A stretch of DNA of 64,000 nucleotides from Paraburkholderia sp. IMGN_8 (GTDB lineage Bacteria; Pseudomonadota; Gammaproteobacteria; Burkholderiales; Burkholderiaceae). This document shows positions 58,438 through 64,000 of this stretch, piece after piece. A program made the position numbers and the translations under genes. The DNA is taken from positions 4,092,001 through 4,156,000 of the forward strand of contig NZ_CP150900.1 of NCBI RefSeq assembly GCF_038050405.1. Direction: 5' to 3'. The notes beneath the pieces were generated by a model. That model made no database searches, was not told the origin of the DNA, and saw only the letters and a program-made list of their open reading frames with translations. The stretch's first letter is position 1; each line of letters starts with the position of its first letter.

Positions 58438-58472
58438 TAAACCCATCACATCCATCCATGAGGATTGACGAC

Positions 58473-59552
58473 ATGACGCAACTGAACCTCGCTCCGACGC
58501 CAGCCGACACGGCCACTGCCAGCAACAACGCCGCTGCAGGCGCAAAATCGGTCGCACGCTGGCGCGTCGCCGACATCGTCGCGCTGTACGAACTGCCGTT
58601 CAACGACCTGATGTTCCGCGCGCAGCAAACGCATCGCGAGCACTTCGACGCCAATACCGTGCAACTGTCGACGCTGCTGTCGATCAAGACCGGCGGCTGC
58701 GAAGAGGATTGCGCGTACTGTCCGCAGTCGGTGCATCACGATACCGGTCTGCAAGCCGACAAGCTGATGCCGGTCGATGAAGTGCTGGCCGCCGCGCGCG
58801 TCGCCAAAGAAAACGGCGCGACGCGTTTCTGCATGGGCGCCGCATGGCGCAATCCGAAAGACCGTCACCTCGAACCGATCAAGGACATGATCCGCGGCGT
58901 GAAGGCGATGGGCCTCGAAACCTGCGTGACGCTCGGCATGCTCGAAACCCACCAGGCACAAGGTCTGCGCGAAGCGGGCCTCGACTACTACAATCACAAT
59001 CTCGACACGTCGCCGGAGTTCTACGGTCAGATCATTTCGACGCGTACGTACCAGGACCGTCTCGACACGCTCGAACGCGTGCGCGATGCGGGCATCAACG
59101 TGTGCTGCGGCGGCATCGTCGGACTCGGCGAATCGCGCCGCGAACGCGCCGGTCTGATTGCGCAACTCGCTAACATGGATCCGTATCCCGAATCGGTGCC
59201 GATCAACAATCTGGTGCAAGTAGAAGGCACGCCGCTGACCGGCACCGAAGCGATCGATCCGTTCGAGTTCGTGCGCACGATCGCGATTGCACGCATCACG
59301 ATGCCGCGCGCGATGGTGCGTCTGTCGGCGGGCCGCGAGCAGATGAACGAAGCGTTGCAGGCCATGTGTTTCCTCGCCGGCGCGAATTCGATTTTCTACG
59401 GCGATCAATTGCTGACCACCAGCAATCCGCAAGCGGAAGCGGACCGCAAGCTGCTCGAACGCCTCGGCATTCGCGCTGAAGCGGCGCAGCAGATGCCGCT
59501 GGATCAGAGCGGCTGCGAGCATGGCTGCGATAAACATGCTGCGGCGAACTAA
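58473..59552 (+). CDS. bioB: Biotin synthase
   Basis: This 359-aa radical-SAM enzyme inserts sulfur into dethiobiotin. The radical-SAM motif is CEEDCAYC (Cys-x3-Cys-x2-Cys), followed by [15 protein letters not shown] and [10 protein letters not shown]. The later FYGDQLLTT segment and the Cys-rich tail ([12 protein letters not shown]) are seen in other BioB. GAGG at 58460-58463 supports the ATG at 58473; an in-frame ATG at 58458 would add five residues. It is followed by a strong terminator. Confidence 0.96.
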   Translation: MTQLNLAPTPADTATASNNAAAGAKSVARWRVADIVALYELPFNDLMFRAQQTHREHFDANTVQLSTLLSIKTGGCEEDCAYCPQSVHHDTGLQADKLMPVDEVLAAARVAKENGATRFCMGAAWRNPKDRHLEPIKDMIRGVKAMGLETCVTLGMLETHQAQGLREAGLDYYNHNLDTSPEFYGQIISTRTYQDRLDTLERVRDAGINVCCGGIVGLGESRRERAGLIAQLANMDPYPESVPINNLVQVEGTPLTGTEAIDPFEFVRTIAIARITMPRAMVRLSAGREQMNEALQAMCFLAGANSIFYGDQLLTTSNPQAEADRKLLERLGIRAEAAQQMPLDQSGCEHGCDKHAAAN

Positions 59553-59572
59553 GCCCAACAACCGCGTGCAAT

Positions 59573-59606
59573 AAAAAGGCCGCCTCTTGAACGAGGCGGC
59601 CTTTTT
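59573..59606. terminator. Bidirectional rho-independent terminator
   Basis: AAAAAGGCCGCCTC and GAGGCGGCCTTTTT form a perfect 14-bp stem with a 6-base loop between bioB and the convergent sulfate-binding protein gene. Confidence 0.93.
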
Positions 59607-59625
59607 ACATGATCAAGCCAAAGAT

Positions 59626-60651
59626 TTACTTCTTGTCCACGATGATCTGATCGAACGTCCCGCCATCGGAGAAATGCGTCTGCTGCGCTTTCTGCCAGCT
59701 GCCGAACATCTCTTCGACGGTGAAGGTCTTGATCGGCTTGAATTCAGCCGCATGCCTGGCCAGCACGTTCTTGTCGCGCGGACGCAGATGGTGCTGCGCG
59801 ATGATTTCCTGCGCGGCCGGCGACCACAGATAGTCGAGATACGCCTGGGCTTCCTTGCGCGTACCGCGCTTGTCGACCACCTTATCGACGATCGACACGG
59901 GCGGCGCAGCCAGCAAGCTGACCGACGGATACACCGCTTCGAAATTGCCCGCCCCCACGCCGCTATCGATCAGCGACACTTCGTTCTCGAACGTCACCAG
60001 CACGTCACCGATACCGCGTTGCGTGAACGTGGTCGTCGCGCCGCGACCGCCCGTGTCGAGCACCGGCACGTTCCTGAAGATCGCCTTTTCGAAGTCGAGC
60101 GCCTGGGCATCGGTACCGCCGTGCTGCTTGCGATAACCCCACGCCGCGAGGTACGTGTAGCGGCCGTTACCTGAGGTCTTCGGATTGGCGATCACCACTT
60201 GCACGCCGGGCCTGGCGAGATCGTCCCAGTCCTTGATGTGCTTCGGGTTGCCCTTGCGCACGAGGAACACCATCGTCGTAGTGTATGGAGCGCTGTCGTC
60301 CGGCAGACGCGCGTGCCAGTTGGCGGGCACCAGTTGGCCCTTTTCCGCGAGCAGGTCGATGTCGTTCGGCTGGTTCATCGTCACGACGTCAGCCTGCAGC
60401 CCTTGCAGCACCGACAGCGCCTGCGCGCTCGATGCGCCATGCGACTGACGGATCGACACCGTCTCGCCGCTCTTCTGCTTGTACGCCGTGATAAAGCCGG
60501 CGTTGATGTCCTTGTATAACTCGCGCGTCACGTCGTATGACACGTTGAGCAGCGATGTGTCCGCGTACGCGGTCGAAACGCCGCCGAGCGCGAGCGTCAT
60601 TGCCGTCATGCCGGCTGCCAGCCAGCGCGATATCCCCGTCTTGCCTGCCAT
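59626..60651 (-). CDS. sbp: Sulfate/thiosulfate ABC transporter substrate-binding protein
   Basis: This 341-aa periplasmic protein has a signal peptide (about residues 1-31, ending AYA-D) and the Sbp/CysP fold: LLNVSYDVTRELYKDINAGF, VSIRQSHGASSAQALSVLQGL, PKTSGNGRYTYLAAWGYRK and GIGDVLVTFENE. It binds sulfate or thiosulfate for CysTWA-type permeases, which are not next to it. Sulfur supply would serve cysteine and biotin synthesis (bioB is beside it), though the genes are convergent. Confidence 0.92.
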   Translation of the reverse strand: MAGKTGISRWLAAGMTAMTLALGGVSTAYADTSLLNVSYDVTRELYKDINAGFITAYKQKSGETVSIRQSHGASSAQALSVLQGLQADVVTMNQPNDIDLLAEKGQLVPANWHARLPDDSAPYTTTMVFLVRKGNPKHIKDWDDLARPGVQVVIANPKTSGNGRYTYLAAWGYRKQHGGTDAQALDFEKAIFRNVPVLDTGGRGATTTFTQRGIGDVLVTFENEVSLIDSGVGAGNFEAVYPSVSLLAAPPVSIVDKVVDKRGTRKEAQAYLDYLWSPAAQEIIAQHHLRPRDKNVLARHAAEFKPIKTFTVEEMFGSWQKAQQTHFSDGGTFDQIIVDKK

Positions 60652-60787
60652 CCTGCCCCCGCCTATCGATAACGAAACCTGTGGCCGCACGAAGGTGCAG
60701 CGTGAAGCGGGATTCTAACGGATCGCTTACTTGTTCACCGGCTCGTCCATGCACCCGGCTATCGATGCTCAAACGCCAAACGAAAAC

Positions 60788-61390
60788 TCAAACGAACGCG
60801 TGTTGCGCGGCCTCGAACGCCTCCTCGCGAAAGCGCAGCGGCGCCGCGCAATGCACCAGCGTGTCGACGAAATATTTCGCGCGAGGCCACGGGCCGAATC
60901 CCGCCGCGGTGTTGATATGCCCCGCGTCGCCGAGATTGACGAAGGCGCTGCCGAAACGCTGCGCGAGATCGCGCGAACCCGCCAGCGACATCCACGGGTC
61001 GGTCGCACTGCCGATCAGAATCGACGGCACGCCTAAGCGCCGCGCGTCGAACGGACCGGCGAACGCGAATTTCTCCGGGCTCGCCGGCGCGACGAACAGC
61101 ACGCCGACCACATCGGCAACATACGACGCCTGTTGCAACGCGTGCGCGGTCGCGAGGCAACCGAAGCTATGCGCGGCCAGCACAAACGGCCCGCGCTCGC
61201 GTGCCAGCAAGTCGCGCAGCGACCGCGCCCACACAGCGACGTCCGGCGCGTCCCAGTCTGTCTGTTCGACGCGCAGCGAGCGCGCGAATTGGCGTTCGAG
61301 CCATGTTTGCCAGTGCGCGCCTTCGCTGCCGTGCAAGCCTGGAACCGTGACGAGCCGTGGCGGCCATGTCGATTTGGTGCATGAAAGCAT
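60788..61390 (-). CDS. RBBP9/YdeN family alpha/beta hydrolase
   Basis: This 200-aa serine hydrolase has VTVPGLHGSEGAHWQTWLE (typical RBBP9/YdeN start), the nucleophile in LAAHSFGCLAT, the acid in SATDPWMS and the histidine in LGDAGHINTAAGFGPWP. Such proteins are small esterases of unknown substrate. It is divergent from the ghrA transcript. The end of the sulfate-binding gene lies upstream on the same strand. Confidence 0.87.
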   Translation of the reverse strand: MLSCTKSTWPPRLVTVPGLHGSEGAHWQTWLERQFARSLRVEQTDWDAPDVAVWARSLRDLLARERGPFVLAAHSFGCLATAHALQQASYVADVVGVLFVAPASPEKFAFAGPFDARRLGVPSILIGSATDPWMSLAGSRDLAQRFGSAFVNLGDAGHINTAAGFGPWPRAKYFVDTLVHCAAPLRFREEAFEAAQHAFV

Positions 61391-61619
61391 GTCTGTCCCT
61401 CGCTGCCGGAATCGGGGAAGTTATTGTCCCGCCGGGCGCCGCGAGGGCGAACCAAGTTTTTGTGCTTTGTTTATCGGACAAAATGGGCCGGTGGATACCT
61501 ACGCCCTGCCCGCGCCCGACCCAGCCACGCGCGTGCTTCAAACCGCACGTCCGTACGCAAACGCGCGCGATTCGCGTCGAAAAAGTAGAATGAAGCCTAT
61601 CTATAAAAGGAGAGGCCCC
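61391..61619. promoter_or_regulatory. Divergent promoter region of the RBBP9-like and ghrA genes
   Basis: TTTGT at 61466-61470 and ACAAA at 61478-61482 form a TTGT-N7-ACAA-type palindrome, a shape used by GntR and related regulators. A TAGAAT (-10-like) box lies at 61586-61591, 29 bp before the leader ORF. No good -35 is seen. Confidence 0.35.
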
Positions 61620-61721
61620 ATGTCGCAAGCGTCGTCTGCCAGGCTATCTGCGTTGCAGCCGTTGCGCGTGGCCTTTTCCGTCACCGGACTCGACAACGCG
61701 CACACCTTCCGGACCGTATGA
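61620..61721 (+). CDS. 33-codon leader ORF coupled to ghrA
   Basis: A short ORF (MSQASSARLSALQPLRVAFS then VTGLDNAHTFRTV) with a strong ribosome site, AAAGGAGAGG, 5 bases before its ATG. Its TGA overlaps the ghrA ATG by 4 bp (ATGA), whereas ghrA itself has no good ribosome site. That is the layout of translational coupling or of a regulatory leader peptide. I know no homologue; a protein role is not excluded. Confidence 0.55.
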   Translation: MSQASSARLSALQPLRVAFSVTGLDNAHTFRTV

Positions 61722-62659
61722 AAATCCTCTTCTACATGCCGCATGCGGACGCCGCCTCGTGGCTGCACGATTTTGCCCGAGCGCTGCCCAATGCCGAACT
61801 GCGCGAATGGCAAGCGGGCGACACCGCCCCGGCCGATTTCGCGGTCGTGTGGCGGCCGCCGCGCGACATGCTCGCCGGCCGCGACGATCTGCGCGCGATC
61901 TTCAACCTCGGCGCGGGTGTCGATGCGATTCTCGCGCTCGAGCGTGAGCATCCCGGCACGCTGCCACGCAACGCGAAGCTGGTGCGGCTCGAGGACACCG
62001 GCATGGCACCGCAAATGGCCGAGTACGTGACGCATGCGGTGCTGCGTTATATGCGCCGCTTCGACGAATACCAGACGCTGCAAACCGGACGCCGCTGGCA
62101 AGAGCTCGACGCGCATCCGCGCGAGAGCTTCACGGTCGGCGTGCTCGGGCTCGGCGTGCTCGGTGCGCATGTTGCGCAGACGGTCGCGGCGTTCGGCATG
62201 CCGGTGCGCGGTTATAGCCGCAGCACGCGCCAGATCGACGGCGTCACGACCTTCGCCGGCGAAGCGCAGTTCGAAGCGTTTCTCGACGGCGTGAAAGTGC
62301 TGGTGAATCTGCTGCCGCATACACCGGATACGGGCGACGTGCTGAACGCGCGCACTTTTTCGAAGCTCGCGCGCGGCGCGTATTTGATCAACGTCGCACG
62401 CGGCGGGCATCTGGTCGAGCAGGATCTGCTCGAAGCGCTTGCGAGCGGCCAGCTCGCCGCCGCGACGCTCGACGTGTTCCGCGACGAACCGTTGCCGCCC
62501 GATCATCTGTTCTGGCGCGAACCGCGCATTACGATCACGCCGCATATCTCTGCGGTCACCTTGCGCGAAGAGAGCGTCGTGCAGGTCGCGCAGAAAATTA
62601 CCGCGCTACTGCGCGGCGAAACGATCGGCGGCGTGGTGGATATCAATCGCGGATACTGA
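61718..62659 (+). CDS. ghrA: Glyoxylate/hydroxypyruvate reductase A
   Basis: This 313-aa D-isomer 2-hydroxyacid dehydrogenase has VGVLGLGVLGAHVAQ as NAD(P) loop (GxGxxG), catalytic Arg in NVARGGHLVEQDLL and His in ITPHISAVT. The segment LFYMPHADAASWLHDFARALP matches GhrA starts. It reduces glyoxylate and hydroxypyruvate. Its start overlaps the leader ORF by 4 bp. It is followed by the HMG-CoA lyase gene, 68 bp downstream. Confidence 0.92.
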   Translation: MKILFYMPHADAASWLHDFARALPNAELREWQAGDTAPADFAVVWRPPRDMLAGRDDLRAIFNLGAGVDAILALEREHPGTLPRNAKLVRLEDTGMAPQMAEYVTHAVLRYMRRFDEYQTLQTGRRWQELDAHPRESFTVGVLGLGVLGAHVAQTVAAFGMPVRGYSRSTRQIDGVTTFAGEAQFEAFLDGVKVLVNLLPHTPDTGDVLNARTFSKLARGAYLINVARGGHLVEQDLLEALASGQLAAATLDVFRDEPLPPDHLFWREPRITITPHISAVTLREESVVQVAQKITALLRGETIGGVVDINRGY

Positions 62660-62727
62660 GCACTGAGTGAACACATCGGAACATCAATGAAGGAGCGCCG
62701 CCACGCGCGGTAACACGGAGACACATC

Positions 62728-63654
62728 ATGGCCTTGCCCCAACAAGTCAAAATCGTCGAAGTCGGTCCGCGTGACGGACTGCAGAACGAGAAAGAATTCG
62801 TTGCCACCGCGATCAAGATCGACTTGATCAATCGCCTGTCGGCAGCGGGTTTTCGTAACGTCGAAGCGGCGTCGTTCGTGTCGCCGAAATGGGTGCCGCA
62901 AATGGCCGACGGCGCCGACGTGATGGCCAGCATCGAGCGCCGCCCGGGCACGATCTACTCGGTGCTGACGCCGAACCTGCGCGGCTTCGAAGGCGCGCTC
63001 GCCGCGCGGGCCGACGAGATCGTGATTTTCGGTGCGGCCAGCGAGGCGTTCTCGCAGAAGAACATCAATTGCAGCATCGCGGAAAGCATCGACCGTTTCG
63101 CGCCGGTCGCGCAGGCGGCGAAAGAGCACGGCTTGCGGATTCGCGGCAGCGTGTCGTGTTCGCTTGGTTGCCCGTATCAGGGCGAGGTGCCGGTGGCGTC
63201 GGTGGTCGATGTGGTCGAGCGTTTTGCGGCACTCGGCTGCGACGAGATCGATATTGCCGATACGATCGGCGTCGGCACGCCGAAGCGCACGCGCGAAGTG
63301 TTCGAAGCGGTCACCAAGGTGTTTCCGCGCGAACGTCTGTCGGGCCACTTCCACGACACCTATGGCCAGGCGCTCGCGAATATCTACGCGGCGCTGCAGG
63401 AAGGTATCGAGATTTATCACGCGTCGGTGGCGGGGCTCGGCGGCTGTCCGTATGCGAAGGGCGCGACCGGCAACGTCGCGACCGAGGACGTGCTGTATCT
63501 GATGAACGGCCTCGGCATCGAGACCGGCATCGATCTCGCTCAAGTCGTCGCGATCGGCGATTTCATTTCGACGTCGATTGGCCGGCCCAATGTGTCGCGC
63601 GCCGGCAAAGCGCTGCTTGCCAAAGCGCGCAGCGAACAAGCCAACTGTGTTTGA
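62728..63654 (+). CDS. Hydroxymethylglutaryl-CoA lyase
   Basis: This 308-aa enzyme cleaves HMG-CoA to acetoacetate and acetyl-CoA, the last step of leucine degradation. EVGPRDGLQNE holds metal and substrate contacts, LSGHFHDTYGQALAN holds metal-binding histidines, and the lid cysteine is in GLGGCPYAKGATGN. It is separated by 10 kb from the LiuR-like regulator, so co-regulation is possible but not shown. A YbaK-type gene follows by 28 bp. Confidence 0.94.
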   Translation: MALPQQVKIVEVGPRDGLQNEKEFVATAIKIDLINRLSAAGFRNVEAASFVSPKWVPQMADGADVMASIERRPGTIYSVLTPNLRGFEGALAARADEIVIFGAASEAFSQKNINCSIAESIDRFAPVAQAAKEHGLRIRGSVSCSLGCPYQGEVPVASVVDVVERFAALGCDEIDIADTIGVGTPKRTREVFEAVTKVFPRERLSGHFHDTYGQALANIYAALQEGIEIYHASVAGLGGCPYAKGATGNVATEDVLYLMNGLGIETGIDLAQVVAIGDFISTSIGRPNVSRAGKALLAKARSEQANCV

Positions 63655-63682
63655 CTTCTGCACTCAGGAAGGAAATAGAACG

Positions 63683-64000
63683 ATGACGGACCACGCTTCT
63701 CTCGAATCCGACGATCTCGCAGCGCTGCCCGATTCGGCACGCCGCGTCGCGCTGTTGTTGCGCGAACGCGGTCACGCGGGCCGGATCGTGATGCTGCCGG
63801 AAACCGGCAAGACTTCCGCCGAGGCTGCCGCCGGCCTCGGCTGCTCGGTCGCGCAGATCGCCAAGTCGATTCTGTTTCGCCGCCGTGAAGACGACGCGCC
63901 GGTGCTGGTGGTCGCGAGCGGCGCGAACCGCGTCGATGAAAAGAAGGTCGCCGCGCAGGTCGGCGAGATCGGTCGGGCGGATGCAAAGTTCGTCCGCGAA
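63683..64000 (+). CDS. YbaK/EbsC-family aminoacyl-tRNA deacylase, truncated by window end
   Basis: The 106 residues visible (MTDHASLESDDLAALPDSAR then RVALLLRERGHAGRIVMLP, and KTSAEAAAGLGCSVAQIAKS further on) match the YbaK/ProX fold, with the substrate-binding lysine in AKSILF. The family deacylates mischarged tRNA (for example Cys-tRNA-Pro). GGAAGGAAA lies upstream of the ATG. The gene runs off the right edge. Confidence 0.88.
   Translation, partial: MTDHASLESDDLAALPDSARRVALLLRERGHAGRIVMLPETGKTSAEAAAGLGCSVAQIAKSILFRRREDDAPVLVVASGANRVDEKKVAAQVGEIGRADAKFVRE

Overview
The window looks like a piece of the main chromosome of a Burkholderiaceae bacterium, most likely Paraburkholderia or a close Burkholderia relative. 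The reasons are high GC with strongly GC3-biased codons, a methionine synthase split into two genes, a set of small family-specific proteins (DUF1840, DUF2917, DUF3108, DUF3567, PhaM), and lone periplasmic binding proteins. Gene order is ordinary housekeeping and metabolism. I see no prophage, transposase, CRISPR array, rRNA or tRNA.

Layout. 0-9.3 kb: a GlpR-type DeoR regulator with a GlpR-like operator upstream, a Na/Pi cotransporter with a PhoU-like tail, an HAD phosphatase, a tauABC-like sulfonate importer, two small membrane proteins (one of only 44 aa), and lipB-lipA. 9.3-14.5 kb: a divergent DUF2917/LysR pair, the dac - D-amino-acid aminotransferase - ybeD operon, and a ferredoxin/hydrolase pair. 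14.7-19.6 kb: an Mla-like lipid transport operon (permease, ATPase, MCE protein, lipoprotein) ending in a VanZ-like protein. 19.6-25 kb: birA-coaX-small protein, hldC, a di-iron ferritin-like protein and PhaM. 25-31.6 kb: an enoyl-CoA hydratase, an orphan LivK-like protein, FAH/IclR divergent genes, DUF3108, a remnant of a pcaD-like gene and DUF3567. 31.9-36.6 kb: split metH and small proteins. 37-42.1 kb: argS, a SPOR protein, dsbA, an SDR and a BtuF-like protein. 42.4-52.2 kb: an orphan dipeptide-binding protein, a divergent MBL hydrolase and MerR regulator, aceK, and a carbonic anhydrase - thiolase - SDR - acyl-CoA dehydrogenase - YchJ cluster. 52.8-64 kb: a secreted hydrolase, a repeat-filled gap, bioAFDB, a sulfate-binding protein, an RBBP9-like hydrolase, ghrA behind a 33-codon leader ORF, HMG-CoA lyase and a truncated YbaK-type deacylase.

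The least explained element is a roughly 290-bp dispersed, structured, non-coding repeat. There are three near-complete copies: one at about 21.8-22.1 kb and an inverted pair at about 54.2-54.9 kb, the pair flanked by extra tail fragments. It carries several stem-loops, and its longest hairpin has compensatory differences between copies, which argues that the fold is under selection. Other points worth checking are the leader ORF fused by an ATGA overlap to ghrA, the 44-aa membrane protein, and a possible covert regulon in which a LiuR-like MerR protein, aceK and acyl-CoA genes sit together.
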